Program-made: the position numbers and the translations under genes
Part shown: in pieces, positions 51,002-59,468 of the stretch
Layout: every line of letters starts with the position of its first letter
How positions within the stretch are numbered: position 1 is the first letter of the stretch
Origin: Actinosynnema pretiosum
GTDB taxonomy: Bacteria; Actinomycetota; Actinomycetes; Mycobacteriales; Pseudonocardiaceae
Direction: 5' to 3'
Assembly (NCBI RefSeq): GCF_024171695.1
Contig: NZ_JAMTCF010000029.1
Span: 1-64,000, forward strand
Length of the DNA: 64,000 bases
The notes under the pieces: model-generated
Databases searched by the model: none
Seen by the model: the letters and a program-made list of their open reading frames with translations, nothing else
Told to the model about the DNA's origin: nothing

Positions 51002-51042
51002 AAGCCCCCGTCAACGGGCGAGGAGGCCGCTGACGGGGGCTT
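51002..51042. terminator. Hairpin terminator after fliT
   Basis: A 12-bp stem (AAGCCCCCGTCA and complement) with a 17-nt loop, 144 nt past the fliT stop on the minus strand. On the plus strand it ends in TT. It isolates fliD-fliS-fliT from flgB. Confidence 0.78.
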
Positions 51043-51185
51043 ATCGGGTCTGCGCGGTCGCAGGACGGCTCCGCTCCCGCGCAGGGTTTTCGCACAGGCG
51101 GCCGGGGTGCCGCCGTAGCGAAGTCTTCTTCTCTTGCACCGTCTCGCCCTGCCGGTCCGCTCCCGGTGTCACCCGGAGGCGGGAC

Positions 51186-51521
51186 TCACAGCGCGCAGTC
51201 CACGTACGCCGGTCGGGGAGCGCCCATGCTGCCGCTCTCGACCCGGTCCAGCACCGCGGCGTGCCGAGCGGTCCCGCTCAGCGCCCTGGCCATCTTCGAG
51301 GCCACCACCAGCTGCCGGTTCAGCACCTCGTCGGCCCTGGGCCGCAGCTCGATCGGCAGCGGCCCCAACCCCTCCGGGGGGCTCCACGGGTTCGCCGGGG
51401 GGAGCTCGCGCATCCTGCGCTCGTCCCTCAGCAGCGCCTCCGCCTCCGCGACGTCCTCCTCGAGCCGGTCCAGCGCCGCGCTCCATGCGACGAGCCAGCC
51501 CGAGGGGTCGCGGCCGGTCAT
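51186..51521 (-). CDS. fliT: FliT-like flagellar chaperone
   Basis: A 111-aa helical protein directly after fliS, overlapping it by 4 nt. It begins MTGRDPSGWLVAWSAALDRL, an amphipathic-helix pattern with Glu/Asp-rich second helix (EEDVAEAEALLRDERRM), then a Pro-rich turn and a last helix. FliT proteins, chaperones of the cap protein FliD, are weakly conserved. The call rests on size, helical pattern and the fliD-fliS-fliT order. Confidence 0.7.
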   Translation of the reverse strand: MTGRDPSGWLVAWSAALDRLEEDVAEAEALLRDERRMRELPPANPWSPPEGLGPLPIELRPRADEVLNRQLVVASKMARALSGTARHAAVLDRVESGSMGAPRPAYVDCAL

Positions 51522-51916
51522 CCGGCGCGCGCCGCGTCCGGGGCGGGGATGCCGTGCACCGCCTCGCGCCAGGCGTCCCGCAGCGGTTCCACCACCACGA
51601 GGCACGCCTCGACCTTGTCGGGGTCCTGGCCGGTGTTGGCCCGGATCAGCTCGGAGATCAGGAAGCTGTACAGGTCGGACAGCTGCCCGCTGCCCTCCCA
51701 CACCCCCTGCTGGAGCGAGCCGCGCAGTTCGAGCAGGATGTCCTGCGCGTGCACGACCAGCTCGGAGGCGCCTGCCCGGTCGCCCGCCCGCATCGCGGTG
51801 GCGCCGCGCCCGAGGTCCAGGCACAACCGGTCGTACAGCATGACGAGCAGGTGCCCTGGTGAAGCGGTGCTCACCGAGTCGTCCAGGTACCTGTCCCGCA
51901 GGGACGTGTTCCGCAT
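51518..51916 (-). CDS. fliS: Flagellin export chaperone FliS
   Basis: A 132-aa helical chaperone that keeps flagellin unfolded before export. Family motifs are RDRYLDDSVSTASPGHLLVMLYDRLCLDL at the start and LSDLYSFLISELIRANTGQDPDKVEACLVVVEPLRDAWREA near the end. It starts at ATG 51916, 7 nt after fliD. Confidence 0.95.
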   Translation of the reverse strand: MRNTSLRDRYLDDSVSTASPGHLLVMLYDRLCLDLGRGATAMRAGDRAGASELVVHAQDILLELRGSLQQGVWEGSGQLSDLYSFLISELIRANTGQDPDKVEACLVVVEPLRDAWREAVHGIPAPDAARAG

Positions 51917-51923
51917 CTCACCC

Positions 51924-53216
51924 TCAGCTCGACAGGCCAGCCAACTGGCCCGAGAGCCAGGAAGCCTGCTGGTTCAACTTGCTCATGGACGTTTCCAGCG
52001 TGGAGTAGTACTTCTGCAGCGAGACCTTCTTGGACGCCAGCTTGGTGTCCCACTCGGAGATCGCCGTGTTCAGCCTGCGCAGGGTGGTGTCCCCGCCCTG
52101 CACGGCGACCGTCAGCGACCCGGTGGTCGAGTTGGACGCGTCCTCGCCGATCTTCTTGTACGGCTTGACCAGCCCGTCGGTGACCGCCGTGCGCACCTTC
52201 TCCGGGTCGGCCTCGAAGGCCGCGACGAACTTGGCCTTGTCGAAGGTCAGCTGCCCGTTGGTGCCGAGCGCGACGCCGAAGGCGCTCATCGTGCCGAAGG
52301 AGGTGCCGCCGCCGGAGACCGTGGTCAGCAGGCTGCTGCGGAGACCGCGCGCGAGGGTGTCCCCGTTCAGGGGACCCGCCGACTTGCTGGCCGCGTCGTA
52401 CGTGTCGTAGCCCTTGGCGGTGCTGATGGCGGAGTTGACCGCGTTCACCAGCGCGGCGACCTTGTCGCCGATGCCGGAGCTGTCCACGGTGCTGGTGACG
52501 GTGACGTCGTTCTGCACCTTCGTGGCCCGCACGGTCACGCCCGGCAGCACCGACGTGAAGTTGTTGTCCGCGCTGGTCAGCTTGTACCCGGTGGTGGCCG
52601 GGTCGCCGACGGTGATCGTCGCGTCGCTGCCCTGGGACAGCACGGTCGGGTCGTTGGCCATGCCCGAGACGGTGAACGCCTGCTCCGCGCCGGTCTTGGC
52701 GGACGAGAACTGCACCCGCTGACCGGTCGTGGTGGTGATGACCGTGGCCCGGACGCCGAGCCCGGCCTTGTTGACCGCCTCGGCGACGCCTGCCGCCGTG
52801 TCGTCGGTGACGTCCACGTGCGTGGTCTTGCCGCCGACCGTGAGCTCCAGGCCGGAGCCCTTGGTCGCGCCGCCGGACTCGGGCACCTGCGCCGTGGCGA
52901 CGTGCGCCTTGGCCAGCGAGGTGATGCTGAAGGTGATGCTGCCCGCGACCGCCGAGTTGCCGGTGGCCGTGGCCACCGCGGCGTCGCTGGAGCTGGAGGC
53001 CTTGAGGGCCTGCCACGTGGAGTCGCCGTTGAGCGCCTCCGCGGCGCCCTTGACCGCGAGCATCCGGGCGTTGAGCGCCTGGTAGGCGCTCTGGACCCGT
53101 TGCTGCGCGCTGACCTGGCTCTGCAACCGGGTCTTGGGCGCCGCCTCGATCTGCATCAGCTGCGAGATGATCGAGGTGGTGTCCAGACCGGTGACGAGTC
53201 CGTCTACAGCGGCCAT
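51924..53216 (-). CDS. fliD: Flagellar filament cap protein FliD
   Basis: A 430-aa protein that caps the growing filament. The conserved N-terminal part is VDGLVTGLDTTSIISQLMQIEAAPKTRLQSQVSAQQ (about 4-39); the C-terminal coil (NTAISEWDTKLASKKVSLQKYYSTLETSMSKLNQQASWL, about 385-423) is typical. I found no sigma-28-type element in the 142 nt before it, and a fliC terminator intervenes. Confidence 0.94.
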   Translation of the reverse strand: MAAVDGLVTGLDTTSIISQLMQIEAAPKTRLQSQVSAQQRVQSAYQALNARMLAVKGAAEALNGDSTWQALKASSSSDAAVATATGNSAVAGSITFSITSLAKAHVATAQVPESGGATKGSGLELTVGGKTTHVDVTDDTAAGVAEAVNKAGLGVRATVITTTTGQRVQFSSAKTGAEQAFTVSGMANDPTVLSQGSDATITVGDPATTGYKLTSADNNFTSVLPGVTVRATKVQNDVTVTSTVDSSGIGDKVAALVNAVNSAISTAKGYDTYDAASKSAGPLNGDTLARGLRSSLLTTVSGGGTSFGTMSAFGVALGTNGQLTFDKAKFVAAFEADPEKVRTAVTDGLVKPYKKIGEDASNSTTGSLTVAVQGGDTTLRRLNTAISEWDTKLASKKVSLQKYYSTLETSMSKLNQQASWLSGQLAGLSS

Positions 53217-53307
53217 GGGAAGTCAGGTCCTTCCTCGGGCTCGGGGGCCCGGCACTACCGGTTTCCCGGTGGTGGGGCGGGCCGGGGAAGTCCGGGGGAG
53301 GGGAGGC

Positions 53308-53352
53308 GGACCTCGGAGGGGGCAGATCGGGGAGATGTCCCCTCCGAGGTCC
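53308..53352 (-). terminator. Hairpin terminator after fliC
   Basis: A 14-bp stem (GGACCTCGGAGGGG and complement) with a 17-nt loop, 6 nt past the flagellin stop. Confidence 0.88.
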
Positions 53353-53358
53353 GGTCTA

Positions 53359-54519
53359 TCACCTCAGGAGCTGCAGGACGTTCTGCGGCGCCTGGTTGGC
53401 CTGCGCGAGCATGGCGGTGCCTGCCTGCGACAGGATCTGCGACCGGGTGAACTTGACCATCTCCTGCGCCATGTCCGTGTCGGTGATGTTCGACTTGGAC
53501 GCGGACAGGTTCTCCACCTGGACGTTGATGTTGTTGATGGTGTGCTCGAACCGGTTCTGGTAAGCACCGAGCTGGGCTCGCGCGGTCGACAGCCCCTTGA
53601 TGGCGCTGTCGATCGAGTCGATCGCGGCCTGGGCGTTGGCGGTGGTGTCCACCTTGACGGTGGAACCCACGCCGAGGCCCGCGGAGTCGAAGCCGGTGGC
53701 GCCCGCGGTGCCGTTGGTGCCGGCACCGGTCAGGCCCGAGGTACCCGTGAGGGTGACCGCGCCCGCGCCGTTGGTCTTCGACTCGATCTTCAGCTCACCG
53801 CCGTCCTTGCTGGCGGTGAAGCCGCCCGAGAAGGTGGCGTCAGCGTTCAACTGGGTGACCACGGCGTCCAGGTCAGCCGGCGTGGCCAGCGTGACCGTGG
53901 CGGTCGTGGCGCCCTGCGTCGCGGTGATCGTCTTCGTGTCGAGGTTGGCGGAGGTGTAGTTGCCGCCCGACACGGTGTAGCTCGACTTGGTGCCGCCGGA
54001 GCTGCCGAAGACCGTGGCGTCCAGGTTGACCTGGATCTGGTCGTCGGCGGTGTTGTTGGCGCCGACCTGGAAGGTGCCGTTGTAAGCGGTGCCCGCCGTG
54101 TCCAGCAGCTTCTGACCACCGAAGGAGGTGGTCTTGGCGATGCGGTCGAGCTCCTTCTGGAGCTGCCCGAACTCGGTCTGCGCGGCGGCACGCGCGTTCG
54201 TGTCCTGGGAGCCGCCGTTGGCGGCCTGGACGGACAGGTCACGCATGCGCTGCAGGATCTCAGCCGACTCGTTCAGGGCGCCGTCTGCGGTCTGGACGAC
54301 GTTGACGCCGTCCTGCGCGTTGCGCGCAGCGACCTTCAGGCCACCGATCTGAGAGGTGAGGCCCTGGCTGATGGACAGGCCCGCCGCGTCGTCCGCCGCC
54401 CGGTTGATCCGCAGACCGGACGACAGCTTCTCCAGGCTGCCTGCCATCTGCTTGTCGTTCACCGAGAGGTTGCGGTAGGCGTTCATCGCCGCGATGTTGG
54501 AGTTGATGCGAAGACTCAT
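53359..54519 (-). CDS. fliC: Flagellin FliC
   Basis: A 386-aa filament subunit. The D0/D1 N-terminus is MSLRINSNIAAMNAYRNLSV, with SGLRINRAADDAAGLSIS following; the C-terminus is RSQILSQAGTAMLAQANQAPQNVLQLLR (about 358-386). The middle is a Thr/Gly/Ala-rich variable domain (about 175-290). Only one flagellin gene is in the window. The start is ATG 54519 with GGAGGA 7 nt upstream. A sigma-28-type promoter and likely CsrA-binding sites lie in the leader. Confidence 0.97.
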   Translation of the reverse strand: MSLRINSNIAAMNAYRNLSVNDKQMAGSLEKLSSGLRINRAADDAAGLSISQGLTSQIGGLKVAARNAQDGVNVVQTADGALNESAEILQRMRDLSVQAANGGSQDTNARAAAQTEFGQLQKELDRIAKTTSFGGQKLLDTAGTAYNGTFQVGANNTADDQIQVNLDATVFGSSGGTKSSYTVSGGNYTSANLDTKTITATQGATTATVTLATPADLDAVVTQLNADATFSGGFTASKDGGELKIESKTNGAGAVTLTGTSGLTGAGTNGTAGATGFDSAGLGVGSTVKVDTTANAQAAIDSIDSAIKGLSTARAQLGAYQNRFEHTINNINVQVENLSASKSNITDTDMAQEMVKFTRSQILSQAGTAMLAQANQAPQNVLQLLR

Positions 54520-54524
54520 TGTAA

Positions 54525-54567
54525 TTTCCTCCGTGAATCGAGTCCCTTGCGGGCCTTCCGTGGCCCG
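54525..54567 (-). promoter_or_regulatory. Candidate CsrA-binding leader of fliC
   Basis: On the minus-strand RNA a hairpin CGGGCC-ACGGAA-GGCCCG (54550-54567) presents GGA in its loop at the very 5' end of the predicted transcript, and a second site CACGGAGGA overlaps the ribosome binding site (54526-54534). Two GGA sites, one in a hairpin and one on the Shine-Dalgarno, is the arrangement known for Bacillus hag. Confidence 0.6.
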
Positions 54568-54576
54568 GCAAACATG

Positions 54577-54603
54577 CAATCGGCCCGGCCTGGGTCCGTA
54601 TGA
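54577..54603 (-). promoter_or_regulatory. Sigma-28-type promoter candidate for fliC
   Basis: Minus strand: CTCAT, 15 nt, GCCGATTG. The expected start site is about 50 nt upstream of the flagellin ATG. Between 54604 and 55089 I see no gene; a weak hairpin with a T-run (54978-55000) may terminate fliA. Confidence 0.78.
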
Positions 54604-55089
54604 GGTTTTGGTGGAACTTTCTTTCGGACCAGGCCCTGCCGGGTCTGAACCTGCTGGTGGTGCCGTGGTGCGACCCGTGTGGAACGGGGCCTTGCGACCC
54701 GCCTGAGCGGGCTCCTGCTGCCCGCGTGAGCGGGCGTCGCCCTTCGAGGGGAAGGGCGGGCTCTGGGGGACGCCCGCGCTGGAACCTGCCCCGGTGGGGC
54801 GTTCGCGGCGCGGAGGGCGTCTGAACCGGGGAGTGCTCACCCGGTGGAACCGTTTGCCACCAAAGAGAGCGCTTCAACGGGCGTCGTCGACACCGGGAGT
54901 GTCCCCAGTGGACGTCTGCGCCGGAAGGGCGTCCCAACGGGTGTCACCACTGCGGGCGACGACCGGGGGCAGACGGGGAAAAGCGTTGTCGTGCAACAAC
55001 AGCCGTGCGAGTACAGGAGGAGCGGTGCCGGGCGCCGGTGCCCTGGCGGAGGCCCGTGGCGGGCCCGGTCCTCGCGATGACGGCCTGGA

Positions 55090-55974
55090 TCAGGCGGTCT
55101 TCGCGATGACCGGGACGCCCAGCGAGCTGGTGTGGCTCAGCCTGCTGCGCATGGTGCCCTGCGCGGCGACCGACGCGTAGTAAGCGGCCTTGCGGCGCGC
55201 GGCGCACCCGTCGGGACGGGCGGGCTCGGGCAGGCGCTCCGGGTCCAGCTGCGAGTTCAGGCCGTCGCGCAGCAGCGCGATCGCCTCGGCGCGCAGCTGC
55301 GACACGCGGGACTCGTGCACGCCCAGCTCCTCCGCGATCTCGGCCATCGGCCGCTCCTCGAAGAAGTAGCCGCGCACCACGGTGCGCAGGCGGTCCGGCA
55401 GCGCGTCGATCGCCGAGTGCAGGTAGCCGATGCGCTCGCGGCCGAGCAGGGTCTCCTCCGGGCCGGGCTGCCGCTCGGGCACGACCTCCTCCAGCACGCC
55501 GCCGGTGAAGCCCTGCAGGCTCAGCAGCGCGGAGCGCTGGACGTCGTCCTGGACGGCGGTGACCTCGCGGGTCTCCACCTCCATGATGCCCGCGATCTCG
55601 GCGGTGGTGGGGGTGCGGCCGTGCTTGGAGACGAACTCGTCCTGGACGGCGTTCATCTTGCGGGCCTTCACGCGGACCGAGCGGCTCGCCCAGTCCTGGC
55701 CGCGCAGCTCGTCCATCAGGGCGCCGCGGACGCGGACCACCGCGAAGGCGGCGAAGGGGGCGCCGCGCGAGTCGTCGAAGCTCTTGGCCGCGGCGACCAG
55801 CGCCAGGTTCCCGGCCGACATGAGCTCCTCGCGGCGGACGTGGACCGGCACACGGGCCAGGACCTCGCGGACCAGGTGGCCCACCAGGGGGAGGTGCTTG
55901 ACGATGAGCTCCTCGGCCTCCGCGGCGGTGCGAACCGACTGGACCGCCTGCGTCGCCTGCTCCTGAACCATCAT
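55090..55974 (-). CDS. fliA: Flagellar sigma factor FliA (sigma-28/WhiG type)
   Basis: A 294-aa RNA polymerase sigma factor. Region 2 has LPLVGHLVREVLARVPVHVRREELMSAGNLALVAAAKSFD (about 30-70) and FAAFAVVRVRGALMDELRGQDWASRSVR (the -10 recognition helix). Region 3 is KHGRTPTTAEIAGIM, and region 4 is the helix-turn-helix MAEIAEELGVHESRVSQLRAEAIALL. About 45 extra C-terminal residues (PARPDGCAARRKAAYYAS) exceed normal FliA length. No flgM anti-sigma gene is seen in the window. ATG 55974 is preferred, with GGGAG 5 nt upstream; GTG 55980 is in frame. It should recognise the GCCG-type promoters listed here. Confidence 0.93.
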   Translation of the reverse strand: MMVQEQATQAVQSVRTAAEAEELIVKHLPLVGHLVREVLARVPVHVRREELMSAGNLALVAAAKSFDDSRGAPFAAFAVVRVRGALMDELRGQDWASRSVRVKARKMNAVQDEFVSKHGRTPTTAEIAGIMEVETREVTAVQDDVQRSALLSLQGFTGGVLEEVVPERQPGPEETLLGRERIGYLHSAIDALPDRLRTVVRGYFFEERPMAEIAEELGVHESRVSQLRAEAIALLRDGLNSQLDPERLPEPARPDGCAARRKAAYYASVAAQGTMRSRLSHTSSLGVPVIAKTA

Positions 55975-56077
55975 GTCCACTCCCGGTGTCCTCGTCCGGG
56001 AGCCGTCTGTTCCCGGTGGTCCGGGAGCCGTCGTCCCGGTGACAGGGAGAAGATTCCGGCGCTCGGGTGAGCAGCCC

Positions 56078-56105
56078 GGTTGTTGCTTCGGTTGCCTATC
56101 GGTTG
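56078..56105. repeat. Three phased GGTTG motifs between fliA and flgN
   Basis: GGTTG at 56078, 56090 and 56101, spaced 12 and 11 bp with linkers TTGCTTC and CCTATC, in the divergent gap of fliA and flgN. The same motif and spacing make up the 29974-30130 array. Confidence 0.65.
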
Positions 56106-56135
56106 CGGATTTTTCGGATCACAGGGGCAAAAACC

Positions 56136-56162
56136 TCAGGTGCCCGAGCGCCCTGCCGTTGC
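56136..56162 (+). promoter_or_regulatory. Sigma-28-type promoter candidate for flgN-flgK-flgL-fliW-csrA
   Basis: Plus strand: CTCAG, 15 nt, GCCGTTGC. The predicted leader is about 40 nt. Confidence 0.65.
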
Positions 56163-56209
56163 CGGGTGCAAGACCTGCTGACGGACCAGGTCAGGGACGA
56201 GGACTAGAG

Positions 56210-56692
56210 ATGGGCCTGTCGGAGACATCCACGATTCTCTGGCGGCAGCGAGAGCTGCTGACCATGCTGCTGTACAAGCTGGAGGTGGAGAGCCTGGTGC
56301 TCGCCGCCGGTCGCACGAGGTGGCTCGGGGCCGCCACCCGCGAGGCCGAGCTGGTCCTGGAGCAGGTCCAGCGCACCGAGCTGCTGCGCACCATCGAGAC
56401 CGACGAGCTGGCCGCTGAACTGGGGTTGCGGCCCGGCGCGAGTCTCGCGGAGCTGGCGGACGCGGTCCCGGACAGCTGGCGGGAGGTGTTCACCGAGCAC
56501 CGCAAGGGGCTCGTCGCCATCGCGGCCGAGATCGACGCCATCACGCGCTCCAACAAGGAGCAGCTCACCGCGGGCCAGCGCGCGGTCAACGAGGCGCTGC
56601 GCTTCGCGGGCGGCGCCAGCGGCCTCTACCGCGCCGACGGCTCCACCGCCTCCGGCGTGCCGATGTCCCGACTCGTGGACGAGGCGGTCTGA
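56210..56692 (+). CDS. flgN: Flagellar export chaperone FlgN
   Basis: A 160-aa helical protein before flgK, the place of the FlgK/FlgL chaperone. It has long helices (LWRQRELLTMLLYKLEVESLVLAAG; VFTEHRKGLVAIAAEIDAITRSNKEQL) and the FlgN-type ending LRFAGGASGLYRADGST. The start is ATG 56210. It ends 2 nt before flgK. Confidence 0.85.
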   Translation: MGLSETSTILWRQRELLTMLLYKLEVESLVLAAGRTRWLGAATREAELVLEQVQRTELLRTIETDELAAELGLRPGASLAELADAVPDSWREVFTEHRKGLVAIAAEIDAITRSNKEQLTAGQRAVNEALRFAGGASGLYRADGSTASGVPMSRLVDEAV

Positions 56693-56694
56693 GC

Positions 56695-58074
56695 ATGAGC
56701 AGTACTTTCTCGGGGATCACCAGCGCGCTCGGCGGGATGCAGGCCGCCAGGCGCGGGCTTGAGATCGCGGGGCAGAACATCGCGAACGCCCGCACCGAGG
56801 GCTACTCGCGCCAGCGCGTGGAGACCGCCGCGGTCGGGGGAACCGCGAACGCGGCCTTCTACGCCACCCCGCCCGTCGCGGCGGGCAGCGTCGAGGTCAC
56901 CGGCATCACCCGGATGGCGGACGCCTTCCTGGAGGCGCGCGGACGCACCGAGCACTCCAAGCAGGCCTACCTGGACGGTCGCGAGGAAATCCTCGCCACG
57001 ACCGAGGGACTGTTCGACGAGCCGAGCGACAACGGCCTCCAGGCCCAGCTGACCGGCATGTGGAAGTCCTGGACCGACACCGCCGACAACCCCGGCGACA
57101 GCGCGGTGCGCAACCAGCTGGTGGTCTCCTCCGGCGTGGTCGCCGACCGGCTCAACAACCTGGCGCAGACCCTCGGCGGCGAGTACACCGACACCAGGGG
57201 CCGCCTGGACAGCACCCTCAGCGAGATCAACACCGGCGCCCGCAGGCTCGCCGACCTGAACACCGCGGTCGTCCAGGCCAAGCAGCACGGCCTGCCCGCC
57301 AACGAGCTGCTGGACCAGCGCGACCAGCTCGCGCTGCGCCTGGTCGAGCTGACCGGCGGCACCACCTCCACCGGCGCGGACGGCTCGCTGGACGTGCAGC
57401 TGGGCGGGGTCTCCCTGGTCTCCGGCTCCACCGCCCGCTCGCTGACCCTCACCGGCTCGGCCACGCTCACCGGCGCCGCAGGCGACCCGGCCACCGTGCG
57501 CTGGAGCGACGACGCCAGCGCCGCCCCGCTCACCGGCGGTTCCGGCGGCGCGCTGCTGGAGGGCCTGACCACGATCATGCCCGACTACCTGGCCCAGCTG
57601 GACCAGGTCGCCTCGAAGCTCGCCACCGGCGTCAACCAGCAGCACAGGGCCGGGTTCACCCCGACCGGCGCGGCGGGCGGCGACTTCTTCAGCGGCACCA
57701 CCGCCGCCACCATCAGGGTCGCGCTCACCAGCGGCGACCAGGTCGCCACCTCGTCGAGCGCCACCCGCGCCCTCGACGGCGGCAACGCCGACGCGATCTC
57801 GGCGCTCGCCCGCTCGGCCACCGGCCCGGACGCCGCCTACCGGCAGACCGTCGTGAAGATCGGCATGGCGGTCCAGACCGCCGCGAGCCGCTCCGCGACC
57901 CAGGCCTCCATCACCGCGCAGGTCGACGCGGCCCGCCAGTCCTCCGCGGGCGTCAACCTGGACGAGGAGCTCACCTCGATGCTGACCTACCAGCGCAGCT
58001 ACGAGGCCGCCGCGCGCGTCATGAGCGCCGTCGACTCGATGCTGGACACCCTCATCAACCGGACCGGGAGGTAG
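56695..58074 (+). CDS. flgK: Flagellar hook-associated protein FlgK
   Basis: A 459-aa hook-filament junction protein. The N-terminal rod-like motif is GMQAARRGLEIAGQNIANARTEGYSRQRVE and the C-terminal coil is GVNLDEELTSMLTYQRSYEAAARVMSAVDSMLDTLI. Middle features such as SDNGLQAQLTGMWKSWTDTADNP match FlgK. Length is normal. It starts at ATG 56695; flgL follows 6 nt downstream. Confidence 0.96.
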   Translation: MSSTFSGITSALGGMQAARRGLEIAGQNIANARTEGYSRQRVETAAVGGTANAAFYATPPVAAGSVEVTGITRMADAFLEARGRTEHSKQAYLDGREEILATTEGLFDEPSDNGLQAQLTGMWKSWTDTADNPGDSAVRNQLVVSSGVVADRLNNLAQTLGGEYTDTRGRLDSTLSEINTGARRLADLNTAVVQAKQHGLPANELLDQRDQLALRLVELTGGTTSTGADGSLDVQLGGVSLVSGSTARSLTLTGSATLTGAAGDPATVRWSDDASAAPLTGGSGGALLEGLTTIMPDYLAQLDQVASKLATGVNQQHRAGFTPTGAAGGDFFSGTTAATIRVALTSGDQVATSSSATRALDGGNADAISALARSATGPDAAYRQTVVKIGMAVQTAASRSATQASITAQVDAARQSSAGVNLDEELTSMLTYQRSYEAAARVMSAVDSMLDTLINRTGR

Positions 58075-58080
58075 TCCCCG

Positions 58081-58959
58081 GTGAACATCTCCCGCGTGAC
58101 CGAGCGCTCCATGTCGACGGGCATCCTGTCGAGCCTGCAGCGCAACCAGAACAAGATGGACCAGCTGCGCGAGGCCATCTCCAGCGGCAGGCAGCTCACC
58201 AAGCCCTCCGACGGCCCCACCGACACCGTCTCGGCGATGCAGCTGCGCACCGAGATCGCCGAGCGCGGCGCGTACTCGCGCAGCGCCGTCGACGGCCAGG
58301 CCCGCCTCGGCGCCGCCGAGACCGCGCTCTCCTCCACCAGCGACCTGCTGCTGCGGGCCCGCGACCTGGTGCTCCAGGGCAAGTCCGCGCAGAGCCAGGA
58401 CTCCCGCGAGGCCATCGCGGCCGAGATCGACGCCATCCGCACGTCGATGATCGGCCTGGCCAACACCACCTACCTGGACCGCCCGGTCTTCGGCGGCACC
58501 ACGGCGGGCGGCCAGGCCTTCGCCTCCGACGGCAGCTACCTCGGCGACGACGGCCAGGTCATGCGCCGCATCGCCAACGGCACCCAGGTGCGCGTCGACG
58601 TCCCCGCCGACACCTTCGGCACGGGCAGCAACCAGGTCTTCAAGGTCCTGGAGTCGATCGCGGGCAACATGCGGAGCAACCCGGCCGGGTTGTCCGCCGA
58701 TCTCGATCGGTTGGATTCCGGGATCAAGACGGTCAACACGGCCGTCACCGGCATCGGCACCCGATACGGTCAGCTGTCGGCGGCGGACGACGCGGGGCAG
58801 GCCCAAGTCGTGACGCTGTCGGCCAGGCTGTCCCAGATCGAGGACGTGGACGTGGCAGCCGCGGTCGTGGAGCTCCAGACCCAGACGGTCGCCTACGAGG
58901 CGTCCCTCGCCGCGACCGCGCGCATCGTGCAGCCCTCGCTCCTGGACTTCCTGCGATGA
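58081..58959 (+). CDS. flgL: Flagellar hook-associated protein FlgL
   Basis: A 292-aa second junction protein, related to flagellin. The N-terminus has SRVTERSMSTGILSSLQRNQNKMDQLREAISSGRQLTKPSDGP (about 4-46), the C-terminus VDVAAAVVELQTQTVAYEASLAATARIVQPSLLDFL. The start is GTG 58081. Its stop overlaps fliW (ATGA). Confidence 0.95.
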   Translation: MNISRVTERSMSTGILSSLQRNQNKMDQLREAISSGRQLTKPSDGPTDTVSAMQLRTEIAERGAYSRSAVDGQARLGAAETALSSTSDLLLRARDLVLQGKSAQSQDSREAIAAEIDAIRTSMIGLANTTYLDRPVFGGTTAGGQAFASDGSYLGDDGQVMRRIANGTQVRVDVPADTFGTGSNQVFKVLESIAGNMRSNPAGLSADLDRLDSGIKTVNTAVTGIGTRYGQLSAADDAGQAQVVTLSARLSQIEDVDVAAAVVELQTQTVAYEASLAATARIVQPSLLDFLR

Positions 58960-59468
58960 CCGCCGTCCTGGAGAGGGGAGCGAGGACCACGAGCACCACA
59001 GTGGACGAACAGCTGCCGACCATCGAGTTCGTCACGCCGCTTCCAGGGTTCCCGCACCACCGGACCTTCGTGCTGGTGTCGCTGCACGAGGAGGGGCTGC
59101 TCTACGCCCTGCGCTCGGCGGACGACCCCGGCCTCAGGTTCCTGGTCGTCCCGCCCGCCCCGTTCTTCCCGGACTACGCGCCGGTCGTGGGCGAGGAGGC
59201 GCTGGACCAGCTGGGCACCCGCGAGGCGGACAACCTGCTGCCGCTGCTGGTGGTGACCGTGGGTGACAAGGCGGCCGGTGCGACGGCGAACCTGCTGGCG
59301 CCGATCGTGGTCGACCAGCGGAGCAGGCGTGCGGTCCAGGTCGTCCAGGCGGATGATCTGCCCACGCGCGCACCGCTGGCGCGTGACGTGCCGGCCCCCA
59401 ACGCGGGAGGAAGACCGCAGAATGCTAGTGCTGACGCGACGGGCGGGGGAGAGCTTGCGGATCGGTGA
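58956..59468 (+). CDS. fliW: Flagellar assembly factor FliW
   Basis: A 170-aa protein that binds flagellin and also sequesters CsrA, so that free FliW relieves translational repression. Family features are [36 protein letters not shown] and [34 protein letters not shown] (about 95-128). An N-terminal ~20-residue extension and a disordered Gly/Asn-rich tail are added. It overlaps flgL by 4 nt and csrA by 47 nt. Confidence 0.93.
   Translation: MTAVLERGARTTSTTVDEQLPTIEFVTPLPGFPHHRTFVLVSLHEEGLLYALRSADDPGLRFLVVPPAPFFPDYAPVVGEEALDQLGTREADNLLPLLVVTVGDKAAGATANLLAPIVVDQRSRRAVQVVQADDLPTRAPLARDVPAPNAGGRPQNASADATGGGELADR

Noticed and set aside
50811-51095. 94-aa minus-strand frame between fliT and flgB
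   Set aside because: It spans a terminator hairpin and part of the flgB promoter region and has no conserved pattern.
53217-53307. Promoter for fliD
   Set aside because: No TCAN-N15-GCCG element found; GCCGGGCC near 53250 lacks a -35.
56094-56130. Sigma-28-like promoter for fliA (ACCGATAG on the minus strand)
   Set aside because: No TCA-type -35 at the right distance; it overlaps the GGTTG cluster, so the match is probably incidental.
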